Origin: Simmondsia chinensis
Taxonomy: Eukaryota > Streptophyta > Magnoliopsida > Caryophyllales > Simmondsiaceae
DNA length: 64,000 nucleotides
Assembly (NCBI GenBank): GCA_018398585.1
Contig: JAGTTD010000003.1
Span: 11,292,637-11,356,636, forward strand
Direction of reading: 5' to 3'
Shown: one piece after another, positions 34,621 to 43,885 of the stretch
Position numbering within the stretch: position 1 is the stretch's first letter
Layout: every line of letters starts with the position of its first letter
Translations under genes and position numbers: made by a program
Notes under the pieces: generated by a model
The model's database searches: none
Seen by the model: only the letters and a program-made list of their open reading frames with translations
What the model was told of the DNA's origin: nothing

Positions 34621-36046
34621 TGATGCTCCGTGTACTGCTTAGCAAGTGAACTAAGTCGTATCAAGTAATATAGAAATGAGTAGAGTATTATCCCACGAGG
34701 ATTGTTATTGAATGAGTACTGAAATTAGTAGTTCCAGCACTATTTGAAAGATTGAAATTTGTGGTTTTTGATATGAAACAAAACAAAATGAAAAAGAACA
34801 AAAATGGTTACTGAGTTTTATGAAAATTGTTATGATTTTAGATGGTTTTTAGGATTTAATAAGATTCAAAGCATCTGATTTCACCTAGTTGCATCAATGT
34901 GCCTTTCTATTCTCGATATTTATGTTGATGGTCGAAAAACTTAATTTACTAAATATTCTCCCTCAAGCAACATTTAGTATGCTCTTTTACATATTAACTC
35001 ATCAATTTCTTGCATGAATTTAAATAAGAAAAGAGTTTTGAAGATCCACGGTTTTCACTTAAGACCACACAAATCGCGTTAATCTATCTCTAGCATTCGC
35101 TCAATTTGTGGTGTTTATCACTTTAGCATTCATCATAAATCTTCTCTCAGAATCATTATGAATTATTATAGACTTTGAATGGTGATCAAGATTAAATACT
35201 CATGAAGAACAATGATAAACACTCAAACAGGGCAATAAAAAAACTTTGAATACGTTGAATTAGAAAAGAGCGTATATTACAACTTAGGCTACATCGTAGC
35301 ACTGAAAAGACAAAATTAGTTCATGTTATACATAATATAAAGAAAAAACTAAGACAAAATCTATGAACTTAAAGGAAGAAAAGAATAGAAAGAACTTAAA
35401 CATGCAAAATTACAAATCAAACTTTCTTCCTTCACTCCTTTCCCTCTCTCACGGTTTTACCTATCTTTCTCTACTTTGTATTTGGATTTTTTTGAGTGAA
35501 TGGATGCCAAAACCCTTCTCCAACACTTCTATTTATAGTATTTGAGGATGGGAAGATATGAAATAAAAAATTAACACAAGTTCTTCCTCATTTGTTAAGC
35601 TTGCCGCCTATTGCCACCCATTTTCAGCTTTTGAATCAACTTGCTAATTTCTTCATCTTTTCTCCATTTTTTCACCCAAAACTCAGCCTTTGCATCAATT
35701 TTTATGTGTTCACGAAGTGTTCAAGAAGTTCTTGCACTTGATTAATCCAATTAGCCACCCAAAATTGAGATTTGTAACAACTTGTACATGTTGTTTTAAT
35801 TTCCTTGCATTACTGTGTAGTTTTGATGTGATTAGCCCATTTTTTATTTTGTTTGATGTATCTTGCATTCACTTGTTGATGTTGATGATAAAACCTAGCA
35901 AGAATAAATTAGCATAAAATGAGTGTTTTTGCAAGGAAATAGCAATAGGAGCGAAAGCGAGCAAAAGCGATAAAAATTTGATGTAAAATAGTTAGAAAAC
36001 GAACCTAAATTATATAAACAATTGTCTACTAAATTAGACTTAATCA
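34621..36046 (-). repeat. 5' LTR of element E (1426 bp)
   Basis: Partner of 28776-30186. The minus strand begins TGATTAAG and ends AGCATCA, next to the primer site. A minus-strand TATA box lies at 35530-35537. Confidence 0.9.
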
Positions 36047-36051
36047 ACAGG

Positions 36052-38964
36052 TGGAATGTATTGAGGAATCAGCCTCAGCTTCCTCATTGCTCCTAGTATT
36101 TTCCCACAACAATGACGGCATGCCTTGTAGGATGCCTTCTCCAGATCTCGAGATATTCTCTCCCGATTTGTAAGGCCTAGAGTGGGCCTATGGTCACTGT
36201 TGATTTCCATAGCTAACTCCTTAGCCACTATTAGAATATGGAAGAGTTATTGCGGAATTTGATCAGTATGTTTTTAAAAACTGCACATTTGTTCATGGGA
36301 TAGAGTTTAGTAATGTGCCAACAATAAATTCCATCATCCAGTGTGCGCACAAGCGTTGGGAACCTTAGTAGTCCCTCAATGACCAACCATTCAAATAGGT
36401 TGCTCGCCACCTTTGCTTTCTGTGTCTCATTCAAAACCATCTTCCTCCTGTAAAGGGGGAAAAGAATTAGTTTGGACACTACAACGATCATTTTTAGCAA
36501 GAGTGTATATGAAGTTGACTTGAAGAGGACTAGGGAAGGGGTTTTTTTTAACACCCATATGTCCTTCTTCAGAGAGGATTAATTTCCTTGCCTCAATGGC
36601 ATCTTGAACCACATTTGTAAAGATCGCGTAGTTTTTCATTGAATGAGTCAATGGATCATGCCATTTACGGTATACCTTCCCCTTTGTTCAATTAGGGTAA
36701 GGATTTCTGTGTTTGCCCCTAATCTTGAGTTTACTACTTGCCTCAGGCCAGTTAAGTATTAGATCAGCTTTGGAGAGGTCAATTGAGTACTTCCTCAAGT
36801 CTTAGGATTGATATGACTTCCTGGCTTTGATATCCTTATTGATAGAAGGATTGCAAACCATAGGAGGTCCCTTGACGTACTCAATGACGTCAATTTTATA
36901 AGGAGGATCTTTATCCTCTTCGATTAAGTTGTGTACGTAAGTTCCATATGCGCTATTTTTCTTAAGGCTTTCTTCTTGTAAGACAGCCTCGTATCTAGCG
37001 GCACAAACTACTAGCTGTAGAAGTGTCATGAAGTTTGAGACTTCAAAATTCTTCCTAAATTTAATATCCAAGCTATTTAAGGCTAGCTTGGTATATTCAA
37101 CTTTAGGAAGGGGTACAGTACATTTTAACCTAGCTCTTTGGAGCCGATTAATATACTCTTCTACTGATTCACTTGGCTTTTGTCTCATTCGAGTCAGGTC
37201 AGACATGGAAGTTTTTAATTCCATTCTTAGAAATTGGGCCTAGAATTTTCTAGCCATGTCATCCCAACATTAAATGAGATTAGGTGGTAAGATAGTGTAC
37301 CACTTAAAGGCGGTCCCTATTAAAGAACTAGGGAACAGCCTGAGTTTAAGATACTTATTGTCAGCTGCTTCCCTACATTGGAAATTAAACCTTACCAAAT
37401 GATCGAGGGCAGACATAGTTCTTGCTCCTAAGAAAAGGGTAAACTCGGGGATTTTGTACCCTTGAGAGAAAGGATAATCCCTGTCAATATAGTTAGAGTA
37501 AGGTATACTATACAAGAGTTTATTGACCCTCGCGAGGCCTATCCCATACATTTGTTTGATAAGAGCAGCCAATTGGTCCTGGAGGGGTAGATTAGGCACA
37601 TGGTTATGCACCTACCATTGCCCCCTAAGTGGTTGAGGACCTCGAGGGGGATTTGCAGGACACCCCTGAGCTCCGGTCACAATCGGGTGTGGGAACGGTT
37701 TGGCCCCCATACCTAGGGTAACCCTCTTGATCATTTTGGCCATATGTTTGATTTGCCATGACGTATGTTCCAGCAGATCTTGGGTTATACGACATGCCTG
37801 AGAGCACACCAACATTAGCAGGCTATTGATTCATCCTTACTTGATCAATCCCCAAGTTCTGATCTTGAGGATGTGGGTGATTAGCTTGCTCTCTAGTGTG
37901 ATAAGTATGAAGAGGTCTAGAAGGAAAGGCCTGGTCCTTAGAAGTGGGAACCTGTCCTAGCACACCCATTTCAAAGCCTTGAGTGAGCCTCAAGGCAACC
38001 TCTTCAACTTGAGGAGGGTATGGACGGCCATGGTCCCCTGTCTCAAGGATAGGTGATATCGGTACATTGGCGTTAAAATCCCTCGAAGCTAAAGAGAATC
38101 CCTGACTCGAAGGTCCAGCAACCCCAAGGGGCACGTTGTCATTCCTATGGCTAGATTACAAAAGTGTAACACTTGAGTTAGCCACAGTTAGGTTTTCCAT
38201 TCTCTAAGGGACTATACGGTCAACCCCAAGGGGCACGTTGTCATTCCTATGGCTATATTACAAAAGTGTAACACTTGAGTTAGCCACAGTTAGGTTTTCC
38301 ATTCTCTAAGGGACTATGCAGTCAACCTGAGTCACTGGTTACCGTGCGCTCCAAAGAGCATCACGTGGGTATCTAGTTGGAACTAATAGAGGAAGTATAG
38401 GCCCAAGTTGCCTCATGTCCTCTCTAATGACTTGGACTAAGCCATTATGAGCCTCAACCTGTCTAACCAAGATAGGGTCGACCACAATTACTATCTTGCC
38501 ACGTCCTTAGGGATAGGGGTAGCAGTAGAAAACAAGGTTGAGTTCATCTCAACTAAGATTCTGTCAGTTTCTTTATGAAGCCTTTCATTCATTGAGGTTC
38601 TAATGTCATTTATCAAGGCTCTCATGGCAGCAGAGTTTTCATGCTAAACCGCTAGAGTGCACTCTGTTTTAGCACGCTGTTTCTCAAAGGCCTTTCTAAT
38701 AGTTTGTTGGACCCTTTGATCCGCGATTTCTAAATGGTGTTTGAGCATAGCCATGAAATGCTTTCCCGAATGGCCATCAAACCCAATACATTCATCTTTT
38801 AGGATGTCATCATCACCTCTGCTTTTACTATGGCGGCTATGACTAGTTTCATTCCTTCGTGTTATAGGGCTTTGTTCAAGAGGATGCTCAAGTGGAGATC
38901 CAATTAAGGCTACGCCTTTTGGTTCCTCATGTTCAAGAGCACTGGACCTCCTAGTTCTAACCAT
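36052..38964 (-). pseudogene. gag and linker of element D, frameshifted
   Basis: The gag begins at 38964 with MVRTRRSSALEHEEPKG and continues to 38644, covering an acidic and basic N-terminus with FDGHSGKHFMAMLKHHLEIADQ. A broken proline-rich region with a 102-bp tandem duplication follows at 38119-38323. The core spans 37611-37270 (YPFSQGYKIPEFTLFLGART, LFPSSLIGTAFKWYTILPP) and 37224-36802 (MRQKPSESVEEYINRLQRAR, KLALNSLDIKFRKNF). The end at 36651-36052 includes MKNYAIFTNVVQDAIEARKL and GVKKNPFPSPLQV, which is typical of Tat-type gag ends. At least three frameshifts or stops were seen. Confidence 0.82.
38119..38323. repeat. 102-bp tandem duplication in the gag of element D
   Basis: Two copies with period 102 bp begin ACCCCAAGGGGCACG at 38121 and 38223, with only a few differences such as GGCTAGATT against GGCTATATT. 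The high similarity means the duplication is younger than most of the decay around it. Confidence 0.92.
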
Positions 38965-39033
38965 CAGCGAATGGTCTGAAATTACATTATGGTAATTTAC
39001 GATGGCTTGAAGACAATGATGTCTTGCTTTAAG

Positions 39034-39051
39034 CCTCCCACTGCAGTCGTC
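39034..39051 (-). other. Probable primer-binding site of element D
   Basis: The minus strand reads GACGACTGCAGTGGGAGG, close to the GGCGACTCCACTGGGGA site seen in Tat-type elements. It lies between the gag start and the AT-rich LTR-like sequence. Confidence 0.5.
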
Positions 39052-39053
39052 AA

Positions 39054-40361
39054 AAGACGTGTTCGCTATTTTTGTTTGTTATTGAGTGTAAAATGGTCTC
39101 CGTAAATACAAATGAAAATAAACGTGCAAAAGGAATTCACTGCGACTAGGAAGTGAGCCTAAACTCTAACTGCACGTCCTTGACCTAAACTACTCATCAT
39201 TTTCGAAGAAAAGGTTGTGATATTTTGGTGTATCTAACTTCGATTATACCATGAGTTCTTCTTATGCTTCAATTAAGAAGGCTTTTAGATATTTTTTGTG
39301 GATTTTTTATATATTATTTGAAAGAAAATTAAAGGGATATGGACCTAATTCAAATGGTAGTTACAATGATGGAGTAGGGTCCACAAACACCTTTCCTCGT
39401 ACACTTAAAAGTCAGGAACTGAGATGGAGACAAACCAAGAGCTCAGCAGTCCACTTACAAGCCTAAGTCAATCAAGTTCTTAACTCAACTGAGTTTAGGT
39501 CTAACAAGATTTAGATGTAGCAAACTGTATTTAGGTCACTAAAATAGGACGAACACAATCAAAGTCATGCCCTGACTGTCAAAGCTCTAAACAATGGCGC
39601 AAACCTAAGTCCACTTGAAATACTAAGTAGTAATAGTAGTGTTAAGATCAATGCAATCAAGGTCAATCCTTGGCCATCAAAGCCTTAAATTGGGAACATA
39701 TTAAAACAGAGAGTACATACCTGAAGCCCGAATCACTATATTACTGAAGAAGCAAGTACAGCAAGATCAATGCTACGCTAAACTAAGTTAAGTTATGTGA
39801 CTCCTAAGTGAAAAGCACAAGTGTCCTATAAAGAAAACTTAAAGAAGTTTTGTACGAATGTATGTACTTGTTTTGGACTACAACAGAGTCGCTTATTTAT
39901 AGAAAAACTAAATAATAGCTACCCCCTTATTTTCGTGGTACTTTTTTCCCACTCAGGCGACCAAGCTTTTTTAGTGCATGAATGATCAATGAATGTGCCC
40001 TTGATTTGGTACTTGAGTGTATTTATTGAAGCCCATGTCCACATTTTTAACTGAAGTCTCTTCTAGATGCTCCATGTCCTCTTGGACTAAGCTTGGCACC
40101 CACGCATCTGAAATTGCGCTCCAAGTAATTGTCTCGAGCTTGGAAACCACCTGTCTTGTAGCCTTCTTAGCAGTCCCTTGAGCACGAGCTCCCCTTTCCC
40201 TTCAATCTTCTCGAGCCTTGAGAGGCTGATACTCTTGTTAGGGTGATAAACTTCTCAAGATGTTGGTCTCGAGACATCGTTATAAAGGTCTGATTCTCTT
40301 CGAGGTGTGGCACTTTGCCCAAAATGACGTCGTCTCAGCTCCCTCAAAATTAGGGTGTAAA
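39054..40361 (-). repeat. Probable 5' LTR of element D
   Basis: Non-coding sequence beyond the probable primer site. It has a minus-strand TATAAATA box (plus-strand TATTTATA near 39893-39900) and no gene. The right edge is not sharp: at about 40362 it meets the truncated LTR end of another copia element. No second copy is in the window, so the LTR call rests on position alone. Confidence 0.5.
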
Positions 40362-40450
40362 CGGTATCTAAGAAATATAAGGAAAAAGGTTTGCTACACA
40401 CCTTGAAGCTGGTGACAAATTTCGATACATATTTTACTATTTTCCTAACA
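40362..40450 (+). repeat. Truncated copia LTR end related to the LTR at 49994-50340
   Basis: About 90 bp, containing AGCTGGTGACAAATTTCGATAC and TTTTACTATTTTCCTAACA, match the last 95 bp of the F LTR. Only the 3' end of the LTR is present. It could be the remains of the 5' LTR of F or of a separate copy. No primer site follows at 40451. Confidence 0.6.
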
Positions 40451-40722
40451 ATCTTAAGACTTATTTTCCTTCATGAAAATTGCTTCTTCTCTTTGCGTGA
40501 TTTGATAGTGAACCTGTGAAATATGAGAAAGTGATTTATATGTTTTTATGCATTTAATTTACACTTTGATGTGGAAGTGGTTCCCAATCATGTTCTTTTG
40601 GATATTGTAAGTTTTTTATCACTGTTCTTTGCATGAATTTCATTTATATGTTCAAGGATCACCGATATATAATTCTCATGTATGTGATATCTATATTAAT
40701 GCATTGTCTTTATGCATATAAT
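40451..40722. other. No gene seen
   Basis: AT-rich sequence between the LTR remnant and the SINE, probably internal sequence of worn element F. No domain, repeat or RNA was recognised. Confidence 0.5.
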
Positions 40723-40982
40723 ACCACAGAGGGCACCAATACGCTGTCACTGGATCCCATTAAAACTCTAAAATTAAGCGTGTTTGGGCGAGAGTAGTAC
40801 CAGGATGGGTGACCTCCTGGGAAGTCCTCACCCTCAGTTGGGGGCAATGGGAAACAGCCTCTCTTCAGGTTAACACCCTGAAGGGGGAAGGCTGCGTAAA
40901 TCGCCCCCCCCCCCCCCCCCCGACCCTGCGTAGGCGGGAGCCTTTGAGGCACTGGGTATGTTCTTTTTTCTTTTCTTTTTCT
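40723..40982 (+). mobile_element. 5S-rRNA-headed SINE, copy 2
   Basis: Flanked by perfect copies of TTGTCTTTATGCATATAAT (40704-40722 and 40983-41001). The head at about 40727-40830 is 5S-like, with TGGATCCCATTAAAACTC, AAATTAAGCGTGTTTGGGCG, AGAGTAGTA and CCAGGATGGGTGACCTCCTG. The 5S A box, intermediate element and C box are nearly intact. The body runs GTTGGGGGCAATGGGAAACA, GGGGGAAGGCTGCGTAAATC, an 18-C run, and TTTGAGGCACTGGGT. It ends in a T/C-rich tail. The same head-body junction as copy 1, with different flanks, shows it moved as one unit. Confidence 0.92.
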
Positions 40983-41001
40983 TTGTCTTTATGCATATAA
41001 T

Positions 41002-41370
41002 GAAGTTTACATTTGATATCAAAACTGAAGTTAATTAGGCATTGTTTTAATGGTTTCTATCATGAATTTATGATCAAGTGCCTTTGAGTCAAATGATGTT
41101 GTATCATGTTTATTTTACAAAAGAAAAAAGGGCAAAAAAAAAGGTTAAAATATTGCAATAAAAACTGCTAGAGTTTTGTATACGTTACAGTTCAATATTG
41201 ACTGAGTTAATGTGGGTATATTATATAGCATTGATAACAGCCCAGCATTATATTTCTATCGTCATCTTTTAGGGTTTCGCGTGCATACGGACGATGAAAT
41301 ATTGTGTATGCAAATTTTATATACAATAATCAAATTTTATATGTGTAAATTTTATGTGTTAATTTAGAGA
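41002..41370. other. No gene seen
   Basis: AT-rich tract with oligo-A and TATATATA stretches. No feature was recognised. Confidence 0.5.
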
Positions 41371-41375
41371 TATAT

Positions 41376-42471
41376 ATAAATACTTCGGAGAGACTCTTGC
41401 TTCTCTAAGCAGAAGAGTATGGATAGAGGTATTTGGTTTGCCTGTCCAATGCTAGACCAAAGACTGCTTCATCTCGCTAAAAAATGGGAAAGTTCATCAG
41501 GATGGACACAAGGGCGTCTGCTATGAGATGTATTGATGCCGCCAGGATCCTCATCGACACCTGCTCCTCTACATTTATTCACCAGATGGTCCAAGTCCAG
41601 TTTAACGCTTGGTCCTTGTAAAGGAGGGTAATTCGGAATTGATCCCTAAATATTCGCGCAGAGTTGTTGCTCTTACGGCCTCGGCCAGATTAACAAGGGG
41701 GTAGCACACTTACTGTACGCATCCGCACCGTGACACTTAGTGCATCACCCTAGTGCAACATAACACACCGATTCAACCCTCTCTCGTACAGATGACGGTT
41801 GTCAGCAATGTTTCTGTGGAGTCTGGAAGATGCCTCACAAGGTCAGTGAATGAAGGAGTGAGCATCTTAGAACTGTCACTGGGTCAGATTGCTATTCATA
41901 TTCACGGTCAGTATGTCGAGAGGTGGCATCTGGAGTGTTGTTGGCCACGTGCATCTCTTCTTCTTACGCTTCCCCAGCCTGTTGTTCAAAGACCAATTCA
42001 GGAACTTCGAGAAATCCAGCATGCTCCTCCTCTTCTCTCATGGATTGAAAATAATAATGCCCAATCAATAAAGCCTCATGCTCAGATCTCGCATCATGTG
42101 AACGAAGCTCGAGACATCGCCAGCGATTATGATTCAGGGTCTTCTGGACCTGAATTTGCACTAGGTTTCGAGCCCCATGCCCTAAACAGGGCGAAGCCAC
42201 TCATGGAGGGACCTAAGTTTACTAGGAAGACTAATAGAAAAGGGTTGACGACAAAAAGGATATGTTGCCCAAAAATAGCACGCAGAATTCGGGTAAGACC
42301 TCAGGCAAGCAGAGGAAGAGGAATATGGCGAAGCGGACTTGTAACGTGCATGAGGCCGAGAAGAACCTTCAGGTTGAGCGAGTAATTGAGATGGGAAAGA
42401 GGCTAGGTCTGAACTTCGATGGCTTTGACCCGCCTACGGTGAGAGCCATACTTGATGAAAGGGTGACCTGA
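41376..42471 (+). pseudogene. L1-type LINE ORF1 remnant (DUF4283-like)
   Basis: The first part, about 41380-41620, shows RRVWIEVFGLPVQC, a stop, then after a shift GKFIRMDTRASAMRCIDAARILIDTC and TFIHQMVQVQ. This is the RNA-binding DUF4283 fold of plant L1 ORF1 proteins, which often reads VWVECYGVPLHLW and WGKVIxxD. A long open stretch follows at 41753-42385 with low-complexity hinge character. The overlapping frame 42262-42471 ends ERVIEMGKRLGLNFDGFDPP, resembling the ORF1 C-terminus just before ORF2. No CCHC knuckle or ORF2 was found. An ordinary gene fragment of the same domain is the alternative. Confidence 0.6.
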
Positions 42472-42910
42472 CTGCCTTTTATCCTGTTTCAATTGCCCTG
42501 AAATCCGAATCAATCATAGTGGTTAGTTAGGTTCGTCATGTTATGCCGGTTGTTGTTTGTAGTCCTGTATGATCCTGTTCCTATTTCTCTGTACCCCATT
42601 ATTTAACGAGTTTTATAAGGGGTCGCTAGCTCAACCGCCTGAATTGAATCGTGACCTGATCACTAAATATCGAAATAAAATAAAATTGTCTATTGTTTCT
42701 TCCCCTGAAGTGTCATGCATGCATTTATTGGAATAGTGGAGATAGGTCCCGCGACCCTGCATGTGGTACTGCCATTGTTGCCACTTGCCATTATGCCATC
42801 AAGTAAGGATACTTTCGATGTTCTCATTTATATTGTAGATGGCAATAATTATCATGATTAAATACTTCAAATTACGCATGAATTTAAGTTAATTGATATG
42901 TAACGTAATG
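42472..42910. other. No gene seen; possible LINE 3' region
   Basis: Sequence after the ORF1 remnant, with an AATAAAATAAAATTG stretch near 42675 that could be a polyadenylation region. No coding domain was recognised. Confidence 0.4.
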
Positions 42911-43127
42911 CAATTCCAAATTAAGCGTGCTTGGGCAAGAATAGTACCAGGGTGGGTAACCTCCCGTAAAGTCCTCATGTTGCAAACCCTAAAAGGTTGG
43001 GGGTCCTCGGAAACAGCCTCTCGATAGGGTTACACGTTGAAGGGGTAAGGCTGTATACATCCACCCCTCCCAGACCCCGCTTATGTGGGAGCCCTTAAGG
43101 TACTGGGTCTGTTGTTTTTGTTGTTGG
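42911..43127 (+). mobile_element. 5S-rRNA-headed SINE, copy 3 (5'-truncated)
   Basis: Flanked by TATGTAACGTAATG (42897-42910) and TATGTAACATAATG (43128-43141), one mismatch. It starts inside the 5S head at CAATTCCAAATTAAGCGTGC and keeps GGGCAAGAATAGTACCAGGG and a worn C box. The body follows: GGTTGGGGGTCCTCGGAAAC, GAAGGGGTAAGGCTGTATAC, CCCAGACCCCGC and AGGTACTGGGTCTG. The tail is (TTGTT)n-like. The body and tail are closer to the RTE LINE 3' end (GGGGGTCC, AAGGGGTAAGG, CCCAGACCC) than in copies 1 and 2. Confidence 0.88.
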
Positions 43128-43188
43128 TATGTAACATAATGTGAAAATATTTACTCCATGGCAAGATATGGGTTGTGTTCATTCCTAT

Positions 43189-43809
43189 TGTCAAGAAAAC
43201 TTAAACAAATCTGATATGCTCTGATACCAATTTGTTAGAGAAAACTTAATGCGGAAGCGTGAAACCCTGATAGCTTGATTCGATTCAAATACTATGACCC
43301 ACGCAAAACGAGAAGTAAACAAATATGGAGAAAGAAAGAACAAAAACGAACACACAATATTTATGTGGAAACCCCTCTACAATCGAGAGGGGAGAAAACC
43401 ACGGACGGAGATGGAGATTCTTTATTGATACTGAATGGAAGAATTACAACGACACTTCCCCTGAACGAGATATATGAAAGAATTACAATCACTTTCTCTA
43501 AACTCTCGTAGCTCTCAAAATATGAATTCGAGAAATTACGAAATCACCTCTGGCGGCGCCTCACTCTTTGATTGGATGCAGATGACGAACCCTATGACCT
43601 AATTTATAGGCGCAGGTCAGGGAGGGCCTGATCGATCGGAAAACACCCGATCGATCGAAACCGGCCAATCGATCGGCCCTCTAACTGCCTAAAAAATCCG
43701 GAATCTTTCCTTAAACCACCTGATCGATCAGGCTTCACACCCGGTCGATCGGTGATTCTACGGCAACCCCATAAACATAAAACAAGTAATTTGAGACATA
43801 AACGTAACA
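43189..43809 (-). repeat. 3' LTR of element G (621 bp)
   Basis: Partner of 45550-46173. It contains at least four GATCGATCGG-type motifs between 43630 and 43755. Its first 44 bp (43189-43232) contain GCTCTGATACCA, the complement of a perfect initiator-Met primer site, followed by TGTTAGAG, the likely older LTR end. Confidence 0.92.
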
Positions 43810-43823
43810 AATCTCCACCTTTG
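43810..43823 (-). other. Polypurine tract of element G
   Basis: The minus strand reads AAAGGTGGAGATT just before the LTR start TGTTACG. Confidence 0.85.
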
Positions 43824-43885
43824 CTCAAATTACATACATAAAAGAATTTCTTCCACCTTCTCCACTAAACCCCCCACACACGGGG

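Larger units (their letters stand above)
28776..36046 (-). mobile_element. Athila-like Ty3/gypsy element E lacking RT
   Basis: Minus-strand element in element D. The LTRs are at 28776-30186 (1411 bp) and 34621-36046 (1426 bp). The primer site next to the 5' LTR reads TGACGCCGTTGATG (34601-34614), a worn form of the TGGCGCCGTTGCC site of Athila elements. The purine tract TTTAAGTTTGGGGGTATTT abuts the 3' LTR. ATCAG (28771-28775) and ACAG (36047-36050) look like a 5-bp duplication with one base lost. Gag and protease are present. The RT, RNase H and integrase core are not: sequence passes from protease to a short tail near 31890. It probably moved using proteins from relatives. Confidence 0.88.
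4107..40361 (-). mobile_element. Tat-lineage Ty3/gypsy retrotransposon D, split by three LTR elements
   Basis: Minus-strand element whose parts are separated by insertions A, B and E. Reading right to left: probable 5' LTR (about 39054-40361), primer site near 39034-39051, gag, protease, RT with YIDD, RNase H, the start of a second archaeal-type RNase H, and the integrase C-terminal part to about 7090. An antisense gene with a plant mobile domain then runs on the plus strand at 4130-6961. A second RNase H together with an antisense gene after integrase points to the Tat group. The 3' LTR is left of the window. Removing B and E restores the domain order, and both carry near-perfect 5-bp duplications. 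The 40361 end is approximate. Confidence 0.8.

Noticed and set aside
40727..40830. Cassandra-type TRIM element carrying 5S in its LTR
   Set aside because: There is no second LTR, primer site or purine tract. The flanks are a 19-bp duplication with a T-rich tail, which fits target-primed insertion.
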